Shown here piece by piece: positions 23,121 through 36,460 of a stretch of 64,000 nt of DNA. The translations under genes were made by a program, and so were the position numbers. The notes below the pieces were generated by a model. It did no database searches, had not been told where the DNA came from, and saw nothing but the letters and a program-made list of their open reading frames with translations. The stretch is from the NCBI GenBank assembly GCA_023846275.1, contig JAIUJO010003797.1, forward strand, positions 1 to 64,000, read 5' to 3'. This stretch comes from Vanilla planifolia. Taxonomy: Eukaryota > Streptophyta > Magnoliopsida > Asparagales > Orchidaceae. The number at the start of each line of letters is the position of its first letter. Within the stretch, counting starts at the first letter, position 1.

Positions 23121-26100
23121 GATCCAACATGAATACTAGATAAATGTAAAGTTATTATTAATATAGTGAAACTATAGATTCCATAAATTTCTCCAACATA
23201 GAGGGTAGACATTTGAAATATGGAATACTTTTCATATTAGATGATGGAAAAATTAAGCTATTCAAGATTTCTACATATTTTACATAATACAAATACTATT
23301 TTCATAACATAGGTACTTCTACTTCTCAGAGTTATTGTTCTTCTTCATAAAAAATCATAACATAAAAATTGTTCAATGACAATACGTGGTGAGTACTATT
23401 CTTCTTAGTGCAAGATTTCCTTAATACAACTTCAACAACTAATGGATCAAGAAAGCATGCAAAAAATTTACTTCTATCAAAACAAAGCTTTATTATGTTG
23501 TAACACTTCTTCAAATCATAACATTTTGTGAGAAAAAAAGGGTTATCATTATAACTTGCTATATGTGCAAGGTCACATCAGTTTGAAGGTGCGGAAAGAA
23601 TTTTAGACAATAGACTAATATGATCTATTTTGATTATATTATAATCCATTTACACTTGGTTATCATTAATACTATTCATGTTATGATGTAGTTATGTTGT
23701 GAAATTTTTTTTTGTAAGTAGATTAGGTAGAAAGAATTTTCAAATACAAGCATAGGAAAAGCATCTCAACTCTTATATTAAATAGAGCTAATGTTTGATT
23801 ACATTGGACTAATATGATTGGCATCTTTCAATAGAAACATACCTTTTCAATGATATGGACATGAACATCAGACATATGAAAAATGGGAAAGAATACTAGG
23901 AATATTGTCTCCATATTGAAATCACACAACTGGAGCTTAGCCACTTCCGATATCGTAATGGATTTCTCACCATTTTGGATAACGAGATCAAGAACTTCTA
24001 TTTCACATGTCCTACTAAATTCTTAAAAGAAAAATTGAAAAGCCCATTGAGCGATGTATAACACATTTATTAGATGAGTAAAAAAGTTAATAATACCATA
24101 TATTGTTTAAAGACTAGTAAGATAATGTCAATGATATGAATGGAAGTGATTTCTCACAATTTAAAAATTAGACAAAGCCAATTTATATTGCATCATAATC
24201 ATTTTTAAATAGAAATCTCAAAAAAAAGGATAAAGCCAAATTATAAAAAAAATGATGAACAAAGATGTGTCGTAGTCTACCAAATCCTTGTTTCTTGTTA
24301 GAAGGGTTGTAATGATTAACATATTTTTTATTACTAACCACAAATGCACTCTTAGGGACAACATGGTCATAGTGAGGATTATCATTACACTTAATTTCAT
24401 AATTTGAACCATATTTTGGGGTGGCATAGCTAAAATCAACATAATGCCCAACGATTATTAGATAAGACTCAAGGGATTAAGGATATGGCAAAAATTATTA
24501 ATCAATGATAGGTATTAGAAACTCCTATAATAGGATTTATGATGGAAGGTATTGATGAAATAGATAACAACAATGGTGGAGATAAATTCAAATCATAATT
24601 CAGGTGCCAGATAATCACCTAAAACACTTAGATATAAAACTATTGTTGTATATTATTTTGAATAAACAAAATATTATTTCTAGAAATATAATGCCATTAT
24701 TAAAAAAGGATCTTTCTATTTATTCTATTATTGAATTTTAAATAGATTGTAATTTTAAACATAAATTCCAAAAGCAAAACTTACTAAAATATCACTCTTA
24801 ATGAAAAAACATTAAAAAATTTTACCATTTGTAAGAAACGATGAAAATATAATGGAGAACTTATTCAAAACCTTAAAAATCATATTTAAATAAAAAATAT
24901 AATAAACCAATGACAATAAATAAAATTTGATAAAGTAACTCTATTATTATCATAATTTAAGTTGTCTTTACATCAATGAAAACCATTAAGAGAAACATTT
25001 TCATGTTGTGTGTTAAGTAAATCTTCCTTAAACATAGCATTGGTGCTATGAACATGCAAAACAACTAAATTAATATTACATAACTGGTTGAAAAAATATA
25101 ATTAAAAATCTTATCAAAAGGTCAATTGCTTTTCTAACAAAGCATATTTTAAGCTACTAAAATAACCATTATGACTCAAAACCACTTCTTATTGCATTGC
25201 CAGATTTGACTTTTCTTCTGTCATGTTTAACATTTTCCTACAACCCACACTATGCCTTCACTTTATTTTTTTTTTAATGCAGGCATGATGTTAGAACATT
25301 TGCTATGTTTTTTAAATTATTCTTGAGCAATAGTGTTTTAGCAACTCCACATATGGCCTCACAATCATGTATATATCAAAATTATTACACTTTGTGCTAG
25401 CCAAGTAGCTCCCATAAGAGTTAAAGCATCAAGCAACTTCTCTCCTTTACCTCCCAACCAATAATTAACATTGCAAAGTAATTGCAACTTAGCTACTTCA
25501 AAAATAGTAGAAATTAAAGATGGCTTATGTAGTGTCAAATCCCTTTCTTAGACTCTTTGTAACTTATTTTGAAAGCAAGTTTTCAATACTTTTTTCATTA
25601 AAATTTTACTAAAATTTTATGTTGTTCTTATAACACATGTGGCCTATTTTTACATTAGGTATATTTTCTTGGAACATTAGATTCTTTTTTATAACAAATT
25701 AAATTACAAAATATTTGACATTTTTAGTGTTGTCTTATGAAAACATTAGTATTGAAAGATGTGAACACTTGCATTCAATATTCTAAACATAAGCTTCTCA
25801 AATTATGCATTAGTTATATGGGTTTTATTATGCTCAAAGTACAAAATGATTCATATTACACATTTATGCATGAAATTAGTTAACTCACTATCAAAATCCA
25901 TATGATTATTATGTGCAATCTCTTAATATATTTAAAATTAAATTTTTTATGATAAGATATAAATTTTATTAACTAGAACTATATTTTTTACATAGGATTA
26001 TCGTAATTAAATATACAAATATTAATCCTATAGTACTTCTCAAACCCATTTCAATGATCCTTGATGAAGCCATGCAATTTAAAAAACATAAAAATATTGT

Positions 26101-27094
26101 ATTGTTATTAATTATGGAAATTACATACATAATATATTGTGTGATGGGTTTATATCACTACATTTATTTTATATTTTGGAAGAACTTAGTTAAGCTAAGT
26201 GCATGCTTGGTATTTTTCATCATGTAATATCACATAGAATATCCATCTTATTATTCAATAGTTCACTTCTACATTTCATTAATGATAAATTCAAATATGA
26301 TGTTTTGAATTTATTTAATAAAAATACATACCTAAAGAATTTTCTAAAATTTACCCACCTAAGTTAACTCTAAGTGAAACCCATAAAAATCTAAATAATG
26401 TCCTCTTACTTGTAATTCCTATTGTAATAAGAAAACTTTTAAAAATTATCTTTCAAAGACATACCCACCATAGTTTATCAACCTTGTGCTTAACTTAACT
26501 AGAGCATTGAATGAAAAAAGTTACATTTCAAAATAACACTAAGCATAATGTTTATTTTCCTATTTGCATGAATTTATTTTGATAAAGGAATTAGTAATAT
26601 TTTCAATATAAAGGTTGAACTCATTGAAAATTTTTAAGAGTATAAATACATAATGTAATTTCATAGTTTGATTAACTAATATAGGAAAAAGTTTATTACA
26701 AGGTCAATAGTGATCATTTCTTAAATTTTTTTACATTTGTACTATTTATTCTTTTTCAATGGTTTGTGTATAAGGAATGTTTTTTATACATGAATTTTAG
26801 AGTTCTAGCATAGGTTCTTGCTATGCTAAAACATTTATGAATGAAAATATGAAATTTGTTTTATAATATTTGATTTCTGCATCATTGAGATTTTCTATAC
26901 AAACATGAAATTAGAGAGGAGCAAAAAAATTTTCCATGCTTCCTCTTTTTAATTATTTGTCTAGCTTTTTTAATCATTGCAACATACAAGTAAGATATAA
27001 ATCTAGTTGTAGAATTCTCATCCAAACTTTTCTTCATAATTCTTTATTTCATATTCTTTTTATAATAAAATATTTTTCCTACTTTTTTTGCATA

Positions 27095-27095
<1 letters not shown>
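23121..27095. other. non-coding DNA with a few unexplained open stretches
   Basis: No recognised gene. Two minus-strand stretches look less random than the rest: about 24480-24200 (reads PHYDHVVPKSAFVVSNKKYV) and about 25545-25368 (reads VNYWLGGKGEKLLDALTLMG). Neither starts with Met in a convincing context nor resembles a family I can name. They could be scraps of retroelement proteins. Frames at 23332-23514 and 24218-24451 (minus) are treated as chance. Confidence 0.5.

Positions 27096-27152
<57 letters not shown>
27096..27152. repeat. (TA)n microsatellite, about 28 units
   Basis: 57 bases of uninterrupted TA. The Tyr-Ile tail of the plus-strand frame 26936-27163 is only a translation of this run, so that frame is not a gene. 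Confidence 0.97.
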
Positions 27153-27156
<4 letters not shown>

Positions 27157-30100
27157 AATTTAATATTAAATTATTATTGATAAACTATATGTTTTATTAT
27201 TTTTTCTTTGCATTCTTTTATTTTTTCAATACATGAGCAATGTTTTATGACAAAGTTTACACATTATTTTTATGATTTTTCAAAAATTTTTTAATGTCTA
27301 CAATTTTTATTTTTTAGCATTAAAAAACTTTAAGTTTTTTTTATTTTGTAAAACATTTTATTGATATTATGCTGTAAATATATTTGTAATATTTTGTTTG
27401 GCATTCTCATTTATTTTTTTTGTTTAATTTTTTTAAATTCTGCTTTTTTCTTTTATTTGTAATGATATGTAAATTACTTCTTTATATGTTTTCAATTTGA
27501 ATGCCATATATGTCTAATATGTTAGATGATTTGTTTAGTTTTTACTATTTTATAGCTAAATTAGTTTTTCTTTTCCTAGTTTTATGTAAATTATTTTTTT
27601 CATTTCCCTCATAATTCTAATTAGTTGGATGTCTTGATATAACAATCATTTGTTTTTTCTTTGCTTGAAAATCCACTAATAGTAGCTCATTCATAGACAT
27701 GCCCAATTTGTAAAAAAAAATTATAAAAAAATATGTAAATAGATGAAATGGTAGAATCATTTTTATTATGTGAATGTTTTTTAGTTACTTATATTTAACT
27801 CATATTTTCATTTTCTTCATATATTTCTTATTTCTTAAATGAAAAAAAATTAATTATTTATTAATAAATTATTAAACGTTTTTTCTTATTTAAAGATTAA
27901 ATTTGCTTTAAAAATAAAAAATTAATATTTCAATTTAAATTAAAATATATAATTATCATGAAAAATTAAGGTTTAATAATTTTAAAATTATTAAAACTAA
28001 TTTGTAATAACTAGAAGAAATGATATTTTTAATAGTAATTATGGGAAAATATGCTAAGGCAATCAAAGATGCACATAACGTCATTAATAGTATTGAAGAA
28101 TAATAAGTCATATTTTTTATAATGTTTGCATTAAAGCCAAGATTGATGCCAGAAAAAAAATATAGTTATTATATATTTGCCAAACTATTAGTGTATTAAA
28201 AAATAATATTGAAAAACTATGTAGATAAATCGTTCTATAAATCATTGATATTTAAAAATACATTTTCCAATTCTTATAATTTTGAAATATTAGATAAAAA
28301 TAAATATAATTAAAATTTTAAAATAAATAAGTATAATAAAATATTTCAAAACTAAAAAAATATTGGGTAAAGGAACTAATGAAAAATTAGTTCCTTAACA
28401 AAGGAGTATTGTTCTATGAAAAATAATAAAAAAATGCTAATTTTATTAAACAAGAGAGTGTATAGAAAGTTGTAAATTAAATATCATAATATAAATAATA
28501 AATAAATTTCATTTAAATATATTGTAAGGAAAAAAATACTAAATAGTCATGAAATAAGTACAGCATAATTTTAAAACAACGTGCATAATATATTAAAATA
28601 TAATTACGTAATTAAATCAATTAAATTGTGCTAATATAAAAAAACTTAGAAAAATTACCAAACAACAAAACCATAAAAAAATGGCGTAAGTAATTATCAC
28701 CAAATGTATTAGAAATGAACACAAATATCCCTAGTAATGTAATGATACAAATAAAAGATATATGTCTATTAAAATAATTTAAAATTGAAAATGTTAATTA
28801 TTATGTTCAATCTATCAAGTAGTTATAACAAAAATTTAATAAAAAACAAACAAAAATAAAATAAAATAAATATTAAAATAACATTACAAAATTTAAAGTT
28901 ATAAAACTTTAGTAAAAATGATTAATTGGCATTCCTAACAACATTAAAAAAATTTAAATAAAATGTGATAAAAATTGATCAATATATTATAATTTAGTTT
29001 CCTGTTTATTACATAAGTAGAATTAAAAAATTTCTTATAGACTAATTTTTGTGTATTCGAAACAATATTGACATTATGTTTTTAAAATGATATAATAAAT
29101 TATAGCTTTCTATAATAAATATTTAAATTAGTTTCTAGTAATTTCTATGATATAAAAAATAGTAAAATTATGAAATATTATAAATATATTATAGGAAAGG
29201 CTAATTTGTCTTTACTTTTTAGTATTAAATATTAAAATATTACTTGTTGTGATAAAGATATCATTTTTAAAAAGTTTTTAATTATTTAAAGCATTTAGAT
29301 TGTGTGATCCGAGCAAAATAATTTAAGAATTTAAGTATGCAAGCAAAAATGTTAAAATATAAATAATATAATTCAAAGATTTGTGAAAGTGTGATAGTTA
29401 AAACAAAAGCATAACGGAACTTAAAAAATACGTCAAATATCAAGACAACATAATTTTGAAAAAATATGCATTGTAAGAAAAAATATTAAATACAAGATTT
29501 TTTTATATTTAAATAAAATAAGCCAAAACAATAATGTTTAAACAAAGAGTTTTCTTATTACTACAACAAATTAATGAGCTATTACTATTTTAAATATTTA
29601 AATATTGAAAAAATTTTGTTATTTAGGGAGTTTTTTGCTAAATAAAACAAGATAAGTTAAAAAAATAAATACAAAAAAGTCAAATCACAATTATAAAAAT
29701 ATTTCTAAAATATTTGATATATTTATAAAATACATAATAAAGTTGTACAATAATATAATAAAAAGTCTTGTTATTAAAATTGAAAGATAATATGATTAAA
29801 ATATTTAAAAACAATTGTATATTTAATATGTTAGAAAGTAATTTTAACTTAATTATCAAAATTATCCTCCTTAAAAAATGAACAAAATTTAAAAATTAAA
29901 AAATTAATTTATGTTAAAAGTTTTTAAAAAATGCATATTACAATTAAAATCTTAATCTACAAACATAACAACAGGTACAACCAACTCATATGCAAGGAAG
30001 CTTAACAAAGGCATAAGATCTTAAAATTCCTTTTAACATCGATATTTAATCAATGTTGGTTTGGTCGGAGGTGGGATAAAAGGATTCTTGATCATATTAA

Positions 30101-32777
30101 TTATTTTTATTTTTTAATTCCACATTGAGATAAAAAAAATTAAAAAATGTAAGATGTTATTATGGTAATTAAAATTTCAAATATATGAAAATTATTTAAA
30201 ATAATATCCCATAAAAATAATTATTGATAATTTTTCTTGTGAATAAAGAGTACTCAATATATTTAAGATTTACTGTGAAATAACTCAAAAGAAGTATATC
30301 AATAATTATTGCTTAACATTCCGATGACAAAATATAAAGCAAATTGAGAAAGAAAATCATTGAAGATTGCCAATATAGAATATAATTTCAATATACTTGT
30401 ACAAATTAAATAATTAAATATTGTAAATTTATTCGTATTACAAATATTTTAATTAAAAGGTATAGAAATAATTTAGACAAACAAATGAACATGCATACTA
30501 CAATATGCAAATGTACAAATGATAAAAAAATACTATCATGATAGAAAAACTCGTGATATTAAATTTCAAAAGTATTAATTAATAGAAAAGGTTTTAAAGA
30601 AATTAAAATTTTGAAATTAATAATTCTAGCTGAAGAATATATTTATAACAAAATCTTGTTAAGTAGGAAATAAAATACTTTTATTATTGACATATTTGAT
30701 TAGAACTTATCAAAGAGAAATATCTCACATTAAGTAAAACTTATAACAAAATAAAAAAATCATCATGTTAATGATTTAATAAATTATTTAGAATTTTTAA
30801 CTTATTTCTGCTCGACGTCAGCCAAAAACTTTTCTATTAAATAAGCTCGATGAAAGCTTTAAAAATAATATGTTAAGAAAACTAAAAAATAAGATAAAAA
30901 AATCATTATAAAAAAATTATACTATAAAAATGATAATTACAACATAAAATAAAATTCGTCATGATTAAAAGTGTATAAAATATTTATAAATTATAAAATT
31001 TTTATCACAATAAAATATTAAAAATATTAAAAATATTGCTTAAAAAAGTTAAAAAAATTAATTATTTAAAATTACAAAAGAATAGAAACTATCCACTTCA
31101 AAATATAATGTATCTAACTGCAAAAATACAAAATTGTTACAATAACTTGATAATAACCAGTAATATACAGATAACATAATGACATTTAATCTTCTCTATG
31201 ATATCAATGTATCAAATGTTCATGAGTATTTACAATCTATTTTAAAAAAAAAACAAACTTTTAATGCAAAAAATATGAAATTTATTCCATCAGTCTTCTA
31301 CTTGGTTAACCTTTTGATATTTTAAGAATAAAGGATGTCTTAATTAAAATTAAAATTACAAAAAATATTTTACAAAACAATTCATGGAATATCTATAAAT
31401 CTAGATTTTTGAAAGATTTATTCATAATTAGCTAATTAAAAATATAATTTTCTTTTAGGAATATAACATAGATAATTTCATAATTTGTTAAAAATTTCCA
31501 AACTATAAGAGTAAAATAAGAATAAAAATTATTTATAATTATCAAAAGGCACTATTATTCATCTAAAAAGTGATATTATAACACCACTAATATCTACAAA
31601 ATTATGTCAATGAAAAATTCATAGGTCTGAATATGTTAAGATAATGGATTCAATTGGATAAAAGATTTCACAACCCATGGCTTAAAATTTTCTTTTCCAA
31701 ACTTCTTGCAACATGAAAACTCAGTGCTACTTATTTTAAAAAAAATATAAGATTTTTTAATTTTTTGTAAAATTTCTCATGTTATAATAATACAATAAAA
31801 TAATTTCACAATATCAAAAATTTTTAGTGTTCTGATTTAAACTAGTTTTTTTCCAAGTCCAAAGCAGTTGATTGAGCCTTATTCAGGAAATCATACTCCT
31901 TTATCAAAATATATTTTATGGATCTAGGTGATTGCAAAATTCGACAAAATAATTATATGGTCTAATATCCATTTATAGCCAATCCAATTGGCATGAAAGA
32001 TGGTTAGGATACCATATGAATTTCTTATGGTAAGGAAAAGTGAGTAGTGTTTAGAGTCTAATAAAGTTTTATCGTGCCATAAAAGTTTCTTTATTTTAGC
32101 TAAGTCTACTTGAATAAGATAATTACATGGTCTAAATGGATATTTGTATATTGTATTATTTTTTTTGACTAAATTAGGATTAGAAGAACACCAATATATA
32201 ATTCAAAATATTCATTATGCCATTGTGCATTATATGATGGCAATATATAACATTTTCAAAAGTTTAATTTGAATTTGAGTTATTTTAATATAAGTTATAA
32301 GTTAATTGTATTATTTAATCTATTTCAGTTTTTGTTATACCTTTTTTATGCAATGGCTATTCATTCATTGATTAGTTTTGATCATATTGTTTTAATCTTA
32401 GTAAGAATTCTTCCATTCAATTTTACTAGATCCACTCGTTAGTCGAGATGAAATTGCCTACTTCTAAAATTGTCTCTTTTCTCCAATAGGTAATTGAATT
32501 TTATGAAACATGATCATGTGGTGCATGTAGTCAAGAAAAGTTTTCATTTCAAATTTGAAAAATCATGCATATTGTAGTTGAGCCAAATGTTTAATTTATA
32601 AGGCAAGGAAATGTCTTACTCAAACGGGACACTTAATTTCTTGATCCTGCAATTATCTTTTCCATTATTATTATACAAATGATTATATCTACATCTTTAA
32701 TCATTTCACATGTTCTTCTAGCATTATTCTCCTTCCAATGTTGCACACGTATCATACTCAAGCCAATTTAGATGATC
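27153..32777. other. A+T-rich non-coding DNA
   Basis: Extremely A+T-rich between about 27.2 and 31.6 kb, then slightly richer up to the LINE insertion. No frame of note, no RNA gene and no repeat I can defend. A short G+C-richer patch at 29940-30090 (around 'tggtttggtcggaggtggg') stands out but has no recognisable identity. Confidence 0.6.
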
Positions 32778-32790
32778 AATTAATATGCTA
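32778..32790. repeat. target-site duplication, left copy (13 bp)
   Basis: The bases aattaatatgcta are repeated exactly at 37985-37997, on the far side of the G+C-rich LINE and right after its short A run. The next base differs between copies, which fixes the length at 13. Confidence 0.88.
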
Positions 32791-32794
32791 ATGA

Positions 32795-33478
32795 ACGACG
32801 TCTGGGCTCGATATTTGGATGCCTGAGTTCCGTCCTAAGTCCGCCTCTACGATGCTTGCTCTTGTTTGGGTATGGTTCCTAGGTCTTCCGCATATATACA
32901 GGGATGTAGACAACATTCTACGTATAGCCAAGGTCATTGGTGAACCCTTCCTTCTAGATGGTCGAACTGTCAGGTTGAAGTGCTCTTCTTATGCACATGT
33001 GTGCATTCGACTGGATCTTTCGAAGCCACTGAAGTCGGGAATATGGCTCAATGGAGAATTCGGGAGGGCCTGTCAGAGCTTTGAGTACGAGGGATTACCG
33101 CGGATTTGCTTCACCTGTGGCCTTGTTGGACATCTTGAGAGCCACTGTAAGCATGAGGCGGTGGGGTTTTCCTGCTCTGGTGTTCCCCCGATTATGGTCC
33201 CGGGGCGGGTGAAGCGCACGAGGGAGGTGGAGAAAGCCCTTTGCAAAGATAATCAAGAGGTGCCAGAGGATACCAGTGAGTCTCGTAAGCTGGTTGAGCA
33301 TGCAAATGTTACAAATAGAGAGGAGCACAGGCTGGGGCCTTGGATGATTGTGCAGCGCAAAAAACATAGCCACAAAGGCCCTGCTATATTTGCTAAATTG
33401 CCTCCCGGGAAAGACGCCAGTCGTAGATCTCACGGCCACGATGTTGCCAGCACGAAGCTTGTTCAGGGAACATGGTAG
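32795..33478 (+). pseudogene. LINE ORF1, truncated (DUF4283 end and CCHC knuckle)
   Basis: In the living element ORF1 coats the LINE RNA. The frame is open from the insertion junction to a TAG at 33476. It reads WMPEFRPKSAS and IAKVIGEPFLLDGRTV (DUF4283 end), then VCIRLDLSKPLKSGIWLNG. The zinc knuckle CFTCGLVGHLESHC follows at about residues 97-110 from the Met at 32819, with perfect C-x2-C-x4-H-x4-C spacing. A basic tail with LGPWMIVQRKK comes next, as in other plant L1 ORF1 proteins. The N-terminus is missing because the element is 5'-truncated; the Met at 32819 is only the first Met in the frame and not the true start. Confidence 0.88.
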
Positions 33479-33791
33479 AAGCAGAGTAATGTGGCTCCGG
33501 AGTCATGGGATAGTATGGTTCGGATGCAGAATTGCCTGGAGAGCAAGTCACTGAGGGCGATGAACATGGCCCATGTGGCCCGAGGAGATGGTATAGTGAC
33601 TCTACCCTTGCTGCGAGCGGAACATGCAGGAGATAAGGTCACCAACCCTGATGGGTTTGACACTTAATATGAGATTCACTATGGGCTGCACTTCGTGGGG
33701 CATGGCGACCATCAAGGTGGTTGATGGCGGGGGCTGGACGTTTTTCTGATGCGCGAGTGCATGAAAGGAATTAACTTATGCCAACATCAAT

Positions 33792-34500
33792 ATGCTAATT
33801 ATCATTTGGAATATCAGAGGAGCTAAGAAGGGTATGTCTAGGAGCTACTTACAATGTTTGGTTAGTGAGGGGAATGTGGATGTCATGGTGCTTATGGAAA
33901 CGAAGGCGTAGACCTTCTCTCGGTATGACGTGAATTTTATTTTAGGGAAGGACAGGGAGTTTGTGGCCAAACCATCATTGGGAATGTCTGCTGGCATCAT
34001 TCTTTTGTGGAAAAAGGGGATTCAGATTTCGATCAGGGCGGCCTCGACTCATATGGTGGCATGCTTGATCACCCCTCGTGTAGATTGCGCTCTTAACTGT
34101 TTCTTTATGTATGGAACAAGAGATCATCATAAACGACAGGAGATTTGCGACGCTATTCGTATCTCTCATTGTGGGAACGACCCCCTCATTGTTGCAGGGG
34201 ATCTCAATTTGGTTATGGGCCAGGAGAAGAAACGTAGAGGGTGCCGATTTATTTATGGTAGAAATCAGCAAGACTTCGCCGACTTCATGAAGGACCTTCA
34301 GCTGACCTCGGTTGCTCCGGAAACCGATTCACATGGTGTATTAATAAGAAGGGCGGTGCACATATGCTAGAGCGGCTTGACCATGTTCTAATGAATCTTG
34401 CCGTTCTGATTGTGTTCCTTGAAAGCTCTGTGAATCATCTTTGTCGGCTCGACTCGGACCATTGCCCACTGTTGCTCAACTTTGGTGGCAGCAACCCATG
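33792..34500 (+). pseudogene. LINE ORF2 5' part: APE-type endonuclease
   Basis: The ATG at 33792 opens ORF2 with IIIWNIRGAKKG, the usual plant L1 start. VMVLMETKA follows, with the catalytic Glu of the ETK box. A TAG at 33909 interrupts it in frame, then the domain resumes: SAGIILLWKKG, FFMYGTRDHHKR and LIVAGDLNLVMG (the GDxN box). A frameshift near 34330 moves the end to another frame: FTWCINKKGGAHMLERLDHV, then SDHCPLLLNF (the SDH box) near 34460. All main catalytic boxes survive, so only a few changes separate it from an open domain. It lies 314 bp after the ORF1 stop, as in other L1 elements. Confidence 0.88.
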
Positions 34501-34539
34501 GCCAAAGTCCTGTAGGTTAATTTTTTGAGAGTGTGCGGC

Positions 34540-36460
34540 TTCACTACCCATAATCTTTTCATGTGGTGCATCAGGCTTGTCACAGGCGGGCGAAGGGAAA
34601 TCCTATGGAGATTGTCTCGAATAAGTTTAAGCACTCCTTGATGGCACTGTGCAGATGGAGTCGGGTGGAGGTGGGGCATCTAGTAACTGGAATAAGGAGC
34701 TGGTGCGTGACATTGATGAGCTGCAGGCCAGAGAGTCAAGGGAGGGCCTTTCTGAGGAGGACCAAGTGCCGCTTGGGGAATTGGCTGCCGCCTTCCACCG
34801 TGGCTACACACATGAGGAGCAGTGGTGGTGGCAGCACGCCAAAGTTCACTAAGCACAAATTGGGTGCGGCAACATGAGATTTTTTCATAACTTAACTATG
34901 GCTTGGGCTCGGACGAACCGAATAACCATGCTTCGAGGTGATTATGACAGGGTGGCGGACTCTTCGGATAGTATTGGGCGGGTTGTAATGGACTATTTTG
35001 AACGCAAATGGAGGTGTGGGGACCCCGGGAACATGACACAATTTACCTTGCTTCCAGGCGATGTGGACGTAGAGGCGGCTTCCAAGCTTGGCGTTAGGGT
35101 TACTGAGGAAGAAGTTATTGTGGCATTGTGGGGAATTAAGTGGAACAGAGCCCCGGGTGGTGATGGGATTACGGCGGAGTTCTTGGATGGCTACTGGGCC
35201 ATCGCGCGTGATGATGTTGTCAGAGCTGTGCTGGCGTTCTTCGAGGTATCCAAGCTTCCAGATTACTGGAAGGATACCCTCATCATATTGATTCCAAACA
35301 AGCAGGGGGCGTGTAGGCTGGAGCATTATTAGCCTATTAGCCTCTACAACACCATCTAAAAGGTGGTGGTGCGAGTCCTTGTTGGGAGGTTAAAGTCTTT
35401 AATGCCGGGCCTTATCTTTTGTGAGCAAGCTGCGTTCATCCCTGGGCGTAGCATCTCTGACAATATCAACATTATGCAGGAGATGACAGCGAAGATAGGC
35501 ACCTGCACTATTTTTTCAGGCCTCATGGTCGTGAAGCTTGACATGTAGCAAGCTTATGACCGTGTTCTCTAGGAGTTCCTACTTGAGATGATGGTAGCAA
35601 TGGGCTTCCCTCCCATTTGGCATGATTGGATTGCGGCATGCATCAGGAACTCGAGATTTAGCGTCCTCATTAATGGTGCTCGCCTCCTGTGGGTGGTGGC
35701 ACAATAGGGACTTCAATAGGGCTGCCCGCACTCGCCCTATCTTTTTGTCCTAGCCCACCGAGCATCTCTTGTGCTTGGTGAGGAATTATGAATCTTGGTT
35801 GCTTCTTGGGCTCATGTCGAGTGAGCATGCGCCGCGTATATGGCATCTCATGTTCACCGATGACATCCTACTCTTTGCTCCCATCACCCGAGCCACTGTG
35901 CGCGCTATCTGGAGCTTCATGTTGGCCTTCGGGGATGTCGCTGGGCTGCAAGTAAACCTCGCAAAGTCCAGGGTCTTCTTGAGCTCTAAATTTAGTAGAA
36001 AGAAACCCAGGCTAATCCTTAGGAAGCTTCGCTTGGAGCATGGTCGGACGCTTACCTACTTAAGGATTTCCATCACCGCAAGGTGCCTGTCCCTGGCAGA
36101 CCTTAGCTTCCTGATCTCGAGACTGGACGCTACGATGGTCAACTGGAGGGCTGGCCACTCTTGCTTTCGGGCTGGGTAGTTTTGGCCTCCTCGGTCCTCA
36201 GAGCCATCCACTGCCACGTGCTGAGACACTGTGTGGTGTTGAAAAGGATTATTGATGATAAGGAGAGACGTATCAGGAAGTTCCTCTAGGGAAGGACCAA
36301 CAATGCGAAGGCCATGCATTACGCGGCTTGGGATAGCATAACTTTACGGAAAACTGTGGGCAGGCTTGGCCTCCGTGATCTCCGCGTTAGGCACCGGGTG
36401 GTCCTATTGGACAACTGCAGATGCATCCTCAACTAGGAACCTAGTCTCTAGGTTGACATG
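34540..36460 (+). pseudogene. LINE ORF2: reverse transcriptase
   Basis: The pre-RT segment (ELVRDIDELQARES, LSEEDQVPLGELAAAF, EEQWWWQHAKVH) leads through one stop at 34850 to MRFFHNLTMA. The RT proper follows: APGGDGITAEFLDGYW near 35150, DYWKDTLIILIPNK, PISLYNTI, FIPGRSISDNI, then VVKLDM-stop-QAYDRVL (motif A) near 35545. GCPHSPYLFVLA (motif B) follows, and after a frameshift near 35757 HLMFTDDILLFAP (motif C) near 35850. The catalytic DD is present, with Thr in place of the usual Ala before it. The thumb continues with GLQVNLAKSR and, in a third frame, LRKTVGRLGLRDL near 36350. Stops are mostly TAG. Confidence 0.9.

Noticed and set aside
26936..27163. 75-codon frame ending in a Tyr-Ile repeat
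   Set aside because: The end is a translated (TA)n microsatellite and the rest is biased chance sequence.
34892..35326. 144-codon minus-strand frame inside the LINE
   Set aside because: Antisense shadow of the reverse-transcriptase domain, whose motifs are clear on the plus strand.
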